DNA of 64,000 nucleotides from Rhizobium oryzicola (GTDB lineage: Bacteria; Pseudomonadota; Alphaproteobacteria; Rhizobiales; Rhizobiaceae). The translations under genes were made by a program, and so were the position numbers. The notes under the pieces were generated by a model that was not told the DNA's origin, did no database searches, and was given only the letters and a program-made list of their open reading frames with translations. Positions 28,784 through 38,524 of this stretch are shown piece by piece; position 1 is the first letter of the stretch, and each line of letters opens with the position of its first letter. The stretch lies in contig NZ_JAUKWQ010000001.1 of NCBI RefSeq assembly GCF_030504645.1, forward strand, positions 186,001 through 250,000. Direction: 5' to 3'.

Positions 28784-29322
28784 ACGAGACTGTCATGACA
28801 CAGAGCGCTACCATCACGATCGCCACCCCGGACGAAGCGATCGCCGCCATTCCCGACCTTTGCGAAGTGCTTGCCGATTGCGTCAACGGCGGCGCCTCCG
28901 TCGGCTTCATGCAGCCCTTTGGTGCCGAGGATGCTGTTTCCTACTGGCAGGGCATCGCAGCAAGCGTCGCATCCGGCGATATCATTCTGGCACTAGCGCG
29001 GGTGAATGACAGGGTCGTCGGCACTGTGCAGGTGGGGCTTGCTTCCAAGCCGAACCAGCCGCACCGGGGCGACCTGATGAAGCTGCTCGTTCATCGCTCC
29101 GCCCGCGGCCTCGGCCTTTCAAGGAAGCTGATGGAAGCGGTCGAGGCAGAAGCCGCCAGCCGCGGTCGCTCGCTGCTTGTGCTGGATACGGCAACCGGCA
29201 GCGAAGCGGAGGCCATTTACCCCCGCTTCGGCTGGGAACGCGTTGGCGTCATTCCCGATTATGCACTCTGGCCTCAAGGCGGCTTTTGCGGCACGACCTT
29301 GTTCTACAAGCGGGTGGCTTGA
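28780..29322 (+). CDS. GNAT-family N-acetyltransferase
   Basis: 180 aa from the ATG at 28780, which overlaps the regulator stop (ATGA). The GNAT fold is seen in the acetyl-CoA loop LLVHRSARGLGLSRKLM (motif A Q/R-x-x-G-x-G/A-like) and the following beta strand SLLVLDTATGSEAEAIYPRFGWERVG. Substrate unknown. Its coupling with an XRE-cupin regulator suggests an inducible detoxifying or modifying enzyme. Confidence 0.88.
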   Translation: MNETVMTQSATITIATPDEAIAAIPDLCEVLADCVNGGASVGFMQPFGAEDAVSYWQGIAASVASGDIILALARVNDRVVGTVQVGLASKPNQPHRGDLMKLLVHRSARGLGLSRKLMEAVEAEAASRGRSLLVLDTATGSEAEAIYPRFGWERVGVIPDYALWPQGGFCGTTLFYKRVA

Positions 29323-29324
29323 GA

Positions 29325-30389
29325 TTACTTCAACGTTTTCTCAAAGGCGCTGATGATGAGTGTCTCCGCATCCTTGTGAACCTCCGCGCGGTCACGCAGA
29401 CCCCTTCCATCGCAGATGGGGTCGACATCGCCCGCCTCCGACAGGAAGTCCTGCGCGCCCGGCTTGCAGACCGGCAGGAAGCTGAAGTGGTTGGCACCTG
29501 CTATCTGGTGGTACTGCGCACCAGGAATTTCGGCGGACAGCTTGTAGGAATAGACCGCCACCGGAACACCGCCAGGGCTGCCGAGATTGATGATCGTCGC
29601 CGGCACCTTGATGTGGCTGAGACTGTCGCCATTGAAGGCAGTCGCAAGACCGGGATCGACGATGACGGCGGAGGTGATGCGCGGGTCGAGATTGGATTGC
29701 TCGAAATGCGCCTTGTCGAATTCCCGCAGCTTGACCACCGGCGAGGCGACCCGTTTGCCATCGACGAAGCCGAAGCCGCCGGCAAACCACTGGCAATCCA
29801 TCATCATGGTGTAGCGGTCGCAGTAATCGGCATAGGCGTTGAGATCGGCGCGCCCGCCGATCAGTTCCAGCGCCGTGCTGCCGCCGAGCGAAAAGCCGAG
29901 CACGCCGATCTTCGACGCATCCACGGATGCCGCCCATCTCACATCTCCTGTCATCCAGGTGATGATGTTGGAAAGATCCTGCGTGCGCTCCCAGATGCGG
30001 GGCGTGGCAATCGGCGTGGAATCGCCGCTCGTCGTGCCGGGATGATCAGGGCCTGCAACGATGAAACCCTTTTCCGCGAGGCGTGCGGCAATCCAGGCCA
30101 GCCCCTGGGCTCGTGAACCGGAACCATGCGACAGCAGGATCAGCGGGTAGCGGCCCGCATTGATCTTAGCGTCGGGCTTGGCGATGGCACCGGTAAAGAT
30201 GCGGTTGTCGCCGATCAGCGCTTCCGATCCCTTGGCATCAGACGGGTACCACACATCGACGGACAGCGGCTTGCCACGCTGGAGCGAGGGGACCGAAATC
30301 GTGGTAGCCCCGATCGATGTTTCGGCAGATGCCGTCCAGGGCAGGAGCGTTGTGGTGAGAAGTGCAGTGAGAAGAAGAAGTCTTTTCAT
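29325..30389 (-). CDS. Periplasmic alpha/beta hydrolase, PAF-acetylhydrolase/dienelactone-hydrolase like
   Basis: 354 aa with a Sec signal (1-22, ASA). Alpha/beta hydrolase: oxyanion-hole region LILLSHGSGSRAQGLAWIA, nucleophile elbow GFSLGGS, and a C-terminal His in QIAGANHFSFLP. Two Cys-containing segments (DYCDRYTMMMDCQW) may form a disulfide. Ester substrate unknown. Ends 2 bp from the convergent GNAT gene stop. Confidence 0.85.
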   Translation of the reverse strand: MKRLLLLTALLTTTLLPWTASAETSIGATTISVPSLQRGKPLSVDVWYPSDAKGSEALIGDNRIFTGAIAKPDAKINAGRYPLILLSHGSGSRAQGLAWIAARLAEKGFIVAGPDHPGTTSGDSTPIATPRIWERTQDLSNIITWMTGDVRWAASVDASKIGVLGFSLGGSTALELIGGRADLNAYADYCDRYTMMMDCQWFAGGFGFVDGKRVASPVVKLREFDKAHFEQSNLDPRITSAVIVDPGLATAFNGDSLSHIKVPATIINLGSPGGVPVAVYSYKLSAEIPGAQYHQIAGANHFSFLPVCKPGAQDFLSEAGDVDPICDGRGLRDRAEVHKDAETLIISAFEKTLK

Positions 30390-30562
30390 GGGAGAACCTC
30401 GCCGGTTGGAGACGAGGCCAATTGGCGATTTTCAGGCGTTCATCGCGACCTGAAACATGATCGAGGTCGTCCCTGAACGCGATCCGGGACGTACAGAAAT
30501 AGTGGAACCGGTAGGCCACGGGCTCGTTAGAGCTCACGTAACCCACAACAACGGAGGCTCTC

Positions 30563-30736
30563 ATGAGCAAAAGTGATGTGAAGGCTGCGCAGGGGCGTGC
30601 GGAAGCGCAAGTCGCGAATACCAGCGCCGGCGGCCATCTGGGTGGCACCTATTATGGCCAGCAGCCGGATGGAAAAACGGCGACAACCGTCAACAAAGTG
30701 GGCGCCAAGGCGCGCCCGAATGACGGCAGAAACTAG
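30563..30736 (+). CDS. Small hypothetical protein (57 aa)
   Basis: 57 codons from the ATG at 30563, with GGAGG 6-10 bases upstream. Lysine/alanine-rich start (MSKSDVKAAQGRAEAQVANT), Gly-rich middle (SAGGHLGGTYYGQQPDG) and basic end. No signal peptide or membrane helix. The good RBS, rhizobial codon use and a terminator at 30761 argue that it is real. No family recognised. Confidence 0.6.
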   Translation: MSKSDVKAAQGRAEAQVANTSAGGHLGGTYYGQQPDGKTATTVNKVGAKARPNDGRN

Positions 30737-30744
30737 AGCTGCCC

Positions 30745-31014
30745 TTAACTGTTTTCGAGAACCCCGCCGCAATCGGCGGGGTTTTGCGTTTCGCGCTTCA
30801 GGCATCGCGCAATCACCACTGCAGAGAGCTTGTCCGGCTCTGTAATGCCTAGCCGATAGAGCCGCAATACCGCATGGGCGATCTGATCCTCGCACAATTC
30901 AGCTCCTGCATTTCGGCAGAATTCGACGACGATGCGGAACGATCGATCAAGAACCTCAAGGTCGCGTGGAACCAGAATATCAGGGAAAAAACGCTGTTGC
31001 ACTCGCTCCATCAT
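30745..31014 (-). CDS. Hypothetical protein, partly overlapping a terminator
   Basis: 89 aa. The middle looks like a folded helical protein (LEVLDRSFRIVVEFCRNAGAELCEDQIAHAVLRLYRLGI), with two cysteines. No family recognised. The last 13 codons run through the hairpin at 30761-30785, which is unusual for a real gene. Weak RBS. An open frame on + (30874-31185) covers much of the same DNA with a less protein-like composition. Real or not remains open. Confidence 0.45.
   Translation of the reverse strand: MMERVQQRFFPDILVPRDLEVLDRSFRIVVEFCRNAGAELCEDQIAHAVLRLYRLGITEPDKLSAVVIARCLKRETQNPADCGGVLENS
30761..30785 (+). terminator. Terminator after the small gene
   Basis: 9-bp perfect stem ACCCCGCCG (30761-30769) with CGGCGGGGT (30774-30782), followed by TTT. 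24 bp after the stop of the 57-aa gene. Lies within the 3' end of the minus-strand open frame at 30745. Confidence 0.8.
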
Positions 31015-31191
31015 GACGATCTTTCGCTAGAGTGGGATACCCGAGAGGGGCTGCTTCCAAAAGTCCAGCTCAAAGAAAACGCCAGGAGCAAAACGATTGA
31101 CCTCCAGTTCCGCTATCCAACGGGGAACGCGCGTCAGTCGAAGGTTATTGGCAAACACTACGCGCCTCAGGCAAGGCCGCTATAACAAATG

Positions 31192-31557
31192 TTAATGGAG
31201 TGTCGGTTTTCCGTCCTCAGCCAGATGGCCGACAATGGACTCGATATCAGCAGGGTCGGACGAAAGAATATAGCCGCCAGTCTGTTGAGCAGCAAAGCTC
31301 GCCGGGCTCGCGAAGAGAGCCGGGATGGCGGCCTTGTCGAAGAGTTCGATCACATTAAGAAGCGTATCTGCGTCGTAACGCACGTCCACGATCGCGCCAT
31401 CCCAATGGTCCCCGGACAGTGTCTCGGTCAGCCGGTCCGGCGTAACAGGCCCCTCCAGTGTGATCTCGGCCTGGGCCCAGGCAGCCGCTGTTTCGTCATC
31501 GATAAAGGAGGCCGGGCCGACCAGAAGAAATCTCACGCTATACACGCCCTTTCCCAT
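31192..31557 (-). CDS. Receiver-like single-domain protein
   Basis: 121 aa. The predicted alternating beta/alpha pattern (VRFLLVGPASF, AEITLEGPV, GAIVDVRYDADTLLNVIELFD, IPALFASPASF, GGYILSSD) resembles a CheY-like receiver with an Asp at the usual phosphorylation position (VDVRYD). The N-terminal acidic pair and the conserved Lys are not apparent (ALFASP instead of a T/S...K motif), so signalling through phosphorylation is doubtful. Many rhizobial genomes have such degenerate single-domain receivers. Confidence 0.6.
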   Translation of the reverse strand: MGKGVYSVRFLLVGPASFIDDETAAAWAQAEITLEGPVTPDRLTETLSGDHWDGAIVDVRYDADTLLNVIELFDKAAIPALFASPASFAAQQTGGYILSSDPADIESIVGHLAEDGKPTLH

Positions 31558-31697
31558 TCGATTGCCGATCGGTCAATCGGACTGCCAAAAGACGAATTAC
31601 GCCAGTATGACAGGATTGGATCAGACGTGAGATTAGTTTCCCGCATGAAACCATTGCCGGAGAAATCGGTTCCCCGGCAATAGCTTGATTATACGGA

Positions 31698-32816
<1,119 letters not shown>

Positions 32817-32963
32817 TCACAAAGGCTTACGCCTTTCCTTCATCCGTAAATCATTTTGTTACGGGCCTCGCAAGGATGCATTTCCATTGATTGCGGCCCT
32901 TGCATGAGCAAATGCAAATTTGTCGAATCCGACGGCCTCGGGAAAGTGTCATGCAGCTTTTAC

Positions 32964-33004
32964 TTGCTTTTCGCGGACGGCTGACTAGATTAGAATAATT
33001 CTAA
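32964..33004 (+). promoter_or_regulatory. mbfA promoter with Irr (ICE) box
   Basis: TTAGAAT-A-ATTCTAA at 32990-33004 is a perfect 15-bp palindrome matching the iron control element bound by Irr in rhizobia. It ends 14 bp before the mbfA ATG. A candidate -35 TTGCTT (32964-32969) and -10 TAGATT (32986-32991) put the box over the -10 and start point, which fits repression by Irr when iron is low. Confidence 0.8.
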
Positions 33005-33018
33005 AAAGGTTGGTGGTT

Positions 33019-34002
33019 ATGTTCGAGCTCTTCAGGACCAGTGGTCGTCGTCCCTTCGATTCGCTCAGCGAAGCTGAAATTCTTGCGCTCGCGATATCCT
33101 CCGAGGAGGAGGATGCGCGCATCTATCAGGCCTATGCCAAGACGCTTTCCGAGCACGCGCCGGAATCGGCCAAGGTGTTTCGCGAAATGGCCGAGGTGGA
33201 GCAAACCCACCGCAACATGCTGATTGCGCAGTTTCAGCAGCGATTTGGTGATGACATCCCCTTGATCCGGCGGGAACATGTGCGGGGTTTTTATCAGCGC
33301 AAGCCGGATTGGCTGATTTCGAACCTGTCGCTGGAAACAATCCGTGCCCAGGCGGAACAGATGGAGGATCAGGCCTATCGCTTCTACACGGAAGCGGCAA
33401 AGCGGGTAACGGATGCTTCCACCCGCCAATTGCTGGGTGATCTGGCGCTGGCTGAGCAAGGGCATAGCGACATCGCTCATATGCTGGGCGAAAAGTACAC
33501 GCCTGACGCCGTGAAGACAGAAGAAGAGGCAACCGAACGGCGGCAGTTCATCCTGACCTATGTTCAGCCGGGGCTGGCGGGACTGATGGATGGCTCGGTC
33601 TCTACGTTGGCGCCGATCTTTGCCGCCGCCTTCGCCACGCAGAACACGTGGTCGACCTTCCTGGTCGGACTTTCGGCGTCAGTCGGTGCCGGCATTTCCA
33701 TGGGCTTTACCGAAGCCTCGCATGATGATGGCAAGATCTCCGGGCGCGGCTCACCCCTAAAGCGCGGCCTTGCCTGCGGCATCATGACGGCGATCGGCGG
33801 TCTTGGCCATGCGCTGCCCTATCTCATTCCACATTTCTGGACGGCGACCATCGTCGCAGCGCTCGTCGTGTTCTTTGAACTCTGGGCGATCGCTTTTATC
33901 CAGAACAAGTATATGGAAACGCCATTCCTGCGCGCCGTTTTCCAGGTCGTCTTTGGTGGTTCGCTGGTGCTGGCGGCCGGTATCCTGATTGGGAATGGGT
34001 GA
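33019..34002 (+). CDS. mbfA: Membrane-bound ferritin MbfA (ferritin-like + VIT1 iron exporter)
   Basis: 327 aa from the ATG at 33019 (AGG 9 bases upstream). N-terminal cytoplasmic erythrin/ferritin-like domain (about 15-165) with EEED (29-32), EQTH (61-64) and EQGH (146-149) as iron ligands. C-terminal VIT1-like membrane domain with about four or five helices (175-327; GLAGLMDGSVSTLAPIFAAAFA). In Bradyrhizobium and Agrobacterium MbfA exports iron and protects against peroxide and acid. Controlled by the Irr box at 32990. Terminator at 34132. Confidence 0.94.
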   Translation: MFELFRTSGRRPFDSLSEAEILALAISSEEEDARIYQAYAKTLSEHAPESAKVFREMAEVEQTHRNMLIAQFQQRFGDDIPLIRREHVRGFYQRKPDWLISNLSLETIRAQAEQMEDQAYRFYTEAAKRVTDASTRQLLGDLALAEQGHSDIAHMLGEKYTPDAVKTEEEATERRQFILTYVQPGLAGLMDGSVSTLAPIFAAAFATQNTWSTFLVGLSASVGAGISMGFTEASHDDGKISGRGSPLKRGLACGIMTAIGGLGHALPYLIPHFWTATIVAALVVFFELWAIAFIQNKYMETPFLRAVFQVVFGGSLVLAAGILIGNG

Positions 34003-34131
34003 GGAGCGCTTGGCCGAAGGCCGAGCAATCGATCCAGTGAATCGATTGCAGCGACGAACGCCCTGAGCCTAACGCGAAGGGCCGGTATACGGTGCGACAA
34101 CGATGTAGTTGGGGAGCATTGCCCTAAGACA

Positions 34132-34158
34132 ACAAAGGCCGGCATTGCCGGCCTTTGT
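34132..34158. terminator. Bidirectional terminator between mbfA and the BTLCP gene
   Basis: 12-bp perfect stem ACAAAGGCCGGC (34132-34143) with GCCGGCCTTTGT (34147-34158) and an ATT loop. The convergent genes end 130 bp (mbfA) and 22 bp (BTLCP peptidase) away. Confidence 0.8.
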
Positions 34159-34179
34159 GTATGTGACTTTTGTGCGGGC

Positions 34180-34794
34180 TCAGCGTAGAGCGCCGACGAG
34201 AACTTCGCGACCATCCTCGATGGTGACCCAGCGGCCCGTATTGAATGAAGCCTGACGCTTGAGGAAAGTGTAGGGCGTGTCGAACCAGATCTTCACGTCG
34301 TCGGTCAGGTTGTCGAGCACGAAGTCGCCATCGGTGGTCCGCACCGTCAATACCGCATGACCTTCGCCATCCGGCTTGCGTACGACCGTGATGAGAAGAT
34401 CGGACAGCGAAAAGCCCTTTTGGGCGAGTTCTTTACGCTTCTGCAGCGCGTAATCCTCGCAGTCGCCAGCATCCACGGGATATTCCCAATATTCTTCCTG
34501 GCCGTAGACTTCCATGTCGGTCTTGGGCGTGATGCGATGGTTCACAGAGGAATTGACCTGATGGATCATATCCCATCCGTAGGAGGTCACCTTCGCCGGG
34601 GTGGTCGAACCGAAGCGAATATTGCATTCATCCGCATGGCGCTGGCAGAACTCGTAATGCCCGATTGGCTGGGAGGTCACATTGCCTGTCACCATGTTCG
34701 CCGTCGGCCGTGGCGCCGGAATGGCAGCCGAGGCAGAGCCAAGCACAACAGCGAGCAGTACGGCTACACGCCGCGCCTTCAGGGCATTCATCAT
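34180..34794 (-). CDS. Bacterial transglutaminase-like cysteine peptidase (BTLCP)
   Basis: 204 aa with an N-terminal signal (about 1-24). The transglutaminase-like catalytic triad is Cys112 (DAGDCEDYA), His146 (GEGHAVLT) and Asp161 (VLDNL). This family (LapG-like BTLCPs) includes periplasmic proteases that cleave the N-terminus of large adhesins and are often controlled by cyclic di-GMP through LapD-like proteins. No adhesin or lapD gene is nearby. Other BTLCPs have unknown substrates. Confidence 0.88.
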   Translation of the reverse strand: MMNALKARRVAVLLAVVLGSASAAIPAPRPTANMVTGNVTSQPIGHYEFCQRHADECNIRFGSTTPAKVTSYGWDMIHQVNSSVNHRITPKTDMEVYGQEEYWEYPVDAGDCEDYALQKRKELAQKGFSLSDLLITVVRKPDGEGHAVLTVRTTDGDFVLDNLTDDVKIWFDTPYTFLKRQASFNTGRWVTIEDGREVLVGALR

Positions 34795-34937
34795 GGACCC
34801 GTCCCTTAAAATCCTAACGAAACGTTAAGATCGTCTGGGGTGGGGTGTCAATTATGAACAGAGTATTAACGGCGACTGATGGCGTTTATGGTTAAAACTG
34901 ACACATTTTAGATACGCGTCATAAACCCTTCGCGCCT

Positions 34938-35738
34938 TCAGCCTTTGGTCATCTCATCCAGCGCTGCGCGCATCCGCTCCAGGTCCTGTGGGCGCGACAG
35001 GCGGTGGTCGCCGTCCCGGATCAGCGTCAGCACCACATCATCCGCGGGCAGGAATTCCGTCAGCTTCAAGGCGTGGCGATAGGGGACGTCGTCATCGCGC
35101 ATGCCTTGCAGGATGTGAACCGGGCAGCCGGTCTCGATGATGCCGGTCAAGACCTGGTTCTTGCGACCATCATCCAGCAAAGCCTTCGTGAAGATGTTGG
35201 GTTCCGGACTGTAGGCGGATGGCTCCTCGAAGTAGCCTCTCTCCGTCAGTGATTGCTTTTCCGTCTCCGTCAGGGCCGGCTCGATGAGGTCGATCGTGAA
35301 ATCCGGGGCGGGGGCGATCAGCACCAGGCCGCGCACCTTGGGTGCGCCTGTTTTCTTCAACTCCTGTACGGCGCGCAGGCTGATCCACCCACCCATCGAA
35401 GAGCCGATGAGGATGACCTCTTGCGCCGGGTGGGCCGCGATGACAGCGAGCGACTCCTCCAGCCATCGCGAAATTGTGCCGTCGGCAAATGCCCCGCCGG
35501 AGCGCCCGTGGCCGGAATAGTCGAGCCGCAGGCAGGCAAGTCCTCGTGTCGCCGCATAGCCATCCAGATCGATCGCCTTGGTGCCCGCCATGTCCGAACG
35601 ATAGCCGCCGAGCCAGACCAGCATGGGACCGGACGTGCCGGACTGGGCTGCGCGATACAGGACGGCGATCTCTCTCGCATCCGTTCCGGTGCCGACCGTC
35701 AGGGTCGAATAGGCGGCTTCTGTTGCGGGCATTGTCAT
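34938..35738 (-). CDS. Alpha/beta hydrolase (ABHD10-like)
   Basis: 266 aa cytosolic hydrolase. Oxyanion-region VWLGGYRSDMAGTK, then LDYSGHGRSGG, nucleophile Ser114 in IGSSMGGWIS, an acidic residue in QGMRDDDVP and His in RDGDHRLSRP. Close in pattern to palmitoyl-protein thioesterase/ABHD10 and other serine hydrolases. Substrate unknown. Divergent from infC, with 180 bp between them. Confidence 0.88.
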   Translation of the reverse strand: MTMPATEAAYSTLTVGTGTDAREIAVLYRAAQSGTSGPMLVWLGGYRSDMAGTKAIDLDGYAATRGLACLRLDYSGHGRSGGAFADGTISRWLEESLAVIAAHPAQEVILIGSSMGGWISLRAVQELKKTGAPKVRGLVLIAPAPDFTIDLIEPALTETEKQSLTERGYFEEPSAYSPEPNIFTKALLDDGRKNQVLTGIIETGCPVHILQGMRDDDVPYRHALKLTEFLPADDVVLTLIRDGDHRLSRPQDLERMRAALDEMTKG

Positions 35739-35918
35739 AAAACGTCTCCAGTCGTCTCGAAATCGCTATAAAACAGATTCGTGAGCGCCCGACAGCTGGT
35801 GATTTTCCAAAGAGATTATGCTATTGACTTCGCCGCGTCATTGTCGACATTGCCCGCTGCGCGCGGACTTTAGTGTGATCGCATGCGCAATTCGAAATAG
35901 TTCGAGGAGAATACGACC

Positions 35919-36455
35919 ATTCGCAGACCTTTCAAAGCCGACGCTCCAGTCAAGGACGGGCCGCGCTCAAACCGGGAAATCCGCATCCCTCGCGTTCAGC
36001 TGATCAACGCAGAGGGAGAAAACCTCGGCATCGTGCCGACAGATCAGGCGCTGAAGATGGCGGAAGAGGCGGGACTCGATCTGGTCGAGATTTCGCCTAA
36101 CAATGATCCGCCGGTCTGCAAGATCCTTGATCTTGGAAAGTTGAAATTCGCCAACCAGAAGAAGGCTGCCGAAGCGCGCCGCAAGCAGAAGATTGTCGAA
36201 ATCAAAGAAATCAAGATGCGCCCGAACATCGACACCCATGACTATGAGGTGAAGATGAAGGCGATCAATCGCTTCTTTGAAGATGGCGACAAGGTTCGCG
36301 TGACGCTGCGTTTCCGCGGCCGCGAAATGGCGCACCAGGAGCTGGGCATGAAGCTGCTCATCCAGGTGAAGGAAGATACGGCAGCGATTGCCAAGGTGGA
36401 GGCCGAGCCGAAGCTGGAAGGCCGCCAGATGATGATGGTACTGGCCCCCAAGTGA
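35919..36455 (+). CDS. infC: Translation initiation factor IF-3, ATT start
   Basis: 178 aa if started at ATT 35919, which lies 9 bp after GAGGAG; a TAG in the same frame at 35898 rules out an upstream start, and no ATG or GTG precedes the conserved N-terminus RRPFKADAP...[13 protein letters not shown]. Most gene callers would pick a GTG 114 bp downstream and lose the first 38 residues. The C-terminal domain includes [21 protein letters not shown]-3 checks start codons, and a non-standard start codon allows it to repress itself, as in E. coli. First gene of infC-rpmI-rplT-pheS. Confidence 0.93.
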   Translation: MRRPFKADAPVKDGPRSNREIRIPRVQLINAEGENLGIVPTDQALKMAEEAGLDLVEISPNNDPPVCKILDLGKLKFANQKKAAEARRKQKIVEIKEIKMRPNIDTHDYEVKMKAINRFFEDGDKVRVTLRFRGREMAHQELGMKLLIQVKEDTAAIAKVEAEPKLEGRQMMMVLAPK

Positions 36456-36646
36456 GGCCGGTACAGCCCGCAGGTTGGCACTGTGGCCGATGATGCGGGC
36501 AAATGTGTTTCCCCCATTGCGCTTTTTATCACCCATATGTATAAGCGCGCGTCCGAACGGTCCGGCAGGGCATGCCGAGGCCGTTCTTAATGCTTGAAGC
36601 AGGTTTTCGTCAGCCCGCTTCGATACAAAGTCTATGGAGTAGCAAA

Positions 36647-36850
36647 ATGCCCAAGATGAAGACGAAGTCCTCCGCCAAGAAGCGGTTCAAGATCACGGCG
36701 ACCGGCAAGGTCGTTGCAGCAGCTGCTGGCAAGCGCCACGGCATGATCAAGCGTTCCAACAAGTTCATCCGCGATGCACGCGGCACGATGATCCTCGCCG
36801 AACCCGACGGCAAGAAGGTCATCAAGAACTACCTGCCGAACGGTCTCTAA
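36647..36850 (+). CDS. rpmI: 50S ribosomal protein L35
   Basis: 67 aa from the ATG at 36647 (GGAG 8-11 bases upstream). Family sequence [22 protein letters not shown]...[17 protein letters not shown]. The 190-bp gap after infC contains a hairpin (about 36555-36586, GAACGG...CCGTTC) that may take part in L20-type autoregulation. The longer frame would add a non-conserved leader. Confidence 0.97.
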   Translation: MPKMKTKSSAKKRFKITATGKVVAAAAGKRHGMIKRSNKFIRDARGTMILAEPDGKKVIKNYLPNGL

Positions 36851-36889
36851 GACCTATTCGCTTTCTGGAACAGTTAAGGAGATCATGAC

Positions 36890-37294
36890 ATGGCACGCGT
36901 AAAACGGGGCGTAACTTCCCGCGCCAAGCACACCAAGACCCTCAAGGCAGCCAAGGGCTTCTACGGCCGCCGCAAGAATACCATCCGCGCAGCTAAGGCT
37001 GCGGTTGATCGTTCGCGCCAGATGGCGACGCGCGACCGCCGCGTCAAGAAGCGCAACTTCCGCGCTTTGTGGATTCAGCGTATCAACGCTGCTGTGCGCG
37101 AATTCGGCCTGACCTACGGCCGCTTCATCGACGGCCTGAACAAGGCTGGCATCGAAGTTGACCGCAAGATCCTGTCCGACATGGCGATCCATGAGCCGGC
37201 TGCCTTCGGCGCGCTGGTCGAAGCCTCCAAGAAGGCTCTCGAATACCTCAAGGAAGCCGGTACGGCCAACGAGTTTGAAAGCGCGGTTAACTAA
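36890..37294 (+). CDS. rplT: 50S ribosomal protein L20
   Basis: 134 aa, complete ([16 protein letters not shown]...FESAVN). Binds 23S rRNA early in assembly and in E. coli represses its own operon. 39 bp after rpmI. Followed by a potential attenuator before pheS. Confidence 0.97.
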   Translation: MARVKRGVTSRAKHTKTLKAAKGFYGRRKNTIRAAKAAVDRSRQMATRDRRVKKRNFRALWIQRINAAVREFGLTYGRFIDGLNKAGIEVDRKILSDMAIHEPAAFGALVEASKKALEYLKEAGTANEFESAVN

Positions 37295-37365
37295 GCCAGC
37301 GCTTCCCAAGCTTATTGAATTATTGTTGGGAAACCCGCGCTGGCAGGGCCGGCGCGGGTTTTTTC
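37295..37365 (+). promoter_or_regulatory. Candidate attenuator between rplT and pheS
   Basis: Two mutually exclusive RNA folds are visible. Terminator: AACCCGCGC (37332-37340) with GCGCGGGTT (37352-37360), then TTTTT. Alternative: GCCAGCGC (37295-37302) with GCGCTGGC (37337-37344), extended by TTCCCAA (37303-37309) with TTGGGAA (37326-37332), which sequesters the terminator's left arm. No Phe-rich leader peptide is seen in the 62 bp that follow before the pheS start. Confidence 0.55.
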
Positions 37366-37426
37366 ATGGCAGCGTCACGGGCGGGCTGCATAGCTCGAAA
37401 ATACATCAGGGGCAGGAAAGACAACG

Positions 37427-38512
37427 ATGTCCGATCTCGACAGTTTGAAGGGCGCACTTCTCGCCGATATCGAAGCGGCTGGCGATGAGGCCGCACTGGA
37501 GGCGGTTCGTGTGGCCGCCATGGGCAAGAAGGGCTCCGTCTCGGAACTCCTGAAGACGCTGGGCGCGATGAGCCCGGAAGAGCGCCAGACCCGCGGTGCT
37601 GCCATCAACGCGCTGAAGAATGATGTGACCGAGGCGCTCACCACCCGCAAGACGGTGCTGCGCGATGCGGCCATCAATGCCCGCCTTGCCGCTGAAACGT
37701 TGGACGTGACGCTGCCCGTCCGCTCCTCGCCTGCCGAGCGGGGCCGCATCCATCCGATCAGCCAGATCGTTGATGAAATCACCGCGATCTTCGCAGACAT
37801 GGGTTTTTCGATTGCCGAAGGTCCGGATATCGAGACCGATTACTACAACTTCACCGCTCTGAACTTCCCCGAGGGCCATCCGGCCCGCGAAATGCACGAC
37901 ACCTTCTTCTTCCAGCCGGATGAAAAGGGCGAGCGCAAGGTTCTGCGCACGCATACCTCGCCGGTGCAGGTACGAACCATGGAAGCCCAGAAGCCGCCGA
38001 TCCGCATCATCATTCCCGGCAAGACCTACCGCCAGGATTCGGACGCCACCCATTCGCCGATGTTCCATCAGGTGGAAGGGCTGGTCGTCGACAAGAAGAG
38101 CCATGTTGGCAATATGCGCTGGATTCTGGAAGAGTTCTGCAAGGCCTTCTTCGAGGTGGACAGCGTCACCATGCGCTTCCGCCCGTCCTTCTTCCCCTTC
38201 ACCGAGCCGAGCTTCGAGGTGGATATCCAGTGCGACCGCTCTTCCGGACCGATCGTCAAGTTCGGCGAGGGTACGGACTGGATGGAAATCCTCGGCTGCG
38301 GCATGGTGCACCCGAACGTGCTGCGCGCCGGTGGGCTTGATCCGGATGAGTATCAAGGCTTTGCCTGGGGCATGGGCCTCGACCGCATCGCCATGCTGAA
38401 ATACGGCATGCCTGACCTGCGCGACTTCTTCAACGCCGATGTGCGCTGGATGAGCCATTACGGTTTCCGCCCGCTCGACATGCCGACCCTGTTCGGCGGT
38501 TTGAGCGTTTAG
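37427..38512 (+). CDS. pheS: Phenylalanyl-tRNA synthetase alpha subunit
   Basis: 361 aa. N-terminal helical coiled coil (about 1-90), then the class II catalytic domain with motif 2 ([18 protein letters not shown]) and motif 3 ([17 protein letters not shown]). It charges tRNA-Phe with the beta subunit PheT. In most genomes pheT follows directly; here an extra gene of 555 bp lies between them. Confidence 0.97.
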   Translation: MSDLDSLKGALLADIEAAGDEAALEAVRVAAMGKKGSVSELLKTLGAMSPEERQTRGAAINALKNDVTEALTTRKTVLRDAAINARLAAETLDVTLPVRSSPAERGRIHPISQIVDEITAIFADMGFSIAEGPDIETDYYNFTALNFPEGHPAREMHDTFFFQPDEKGERKVLRTHTSPVQVRTMEAQKPPIRIIIPGKTYRQDSDATHSPMFHQVEGLVVDKKSHVGNMRWILEEFCKAFFEVDSVTMRFRPSFFPFTEPSFEVDIQCDRSSGPIVKFGEGTDWMEILGCGMVHPNVLRAGGLDPDEYQGFAWGMGLDRIAMLKYGMPDLRDFFNADVRWMSHYGFRPLDMPTLFGGLSV

Positions 38513-38524
38513 AGACAACTAGTC

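Noticed and set aside
37406..38518. 370-codon open frame on - opposite pheS
   Set aside because: Antisense shadow; composition is His/Arg/Ala-rich and not protein-like.
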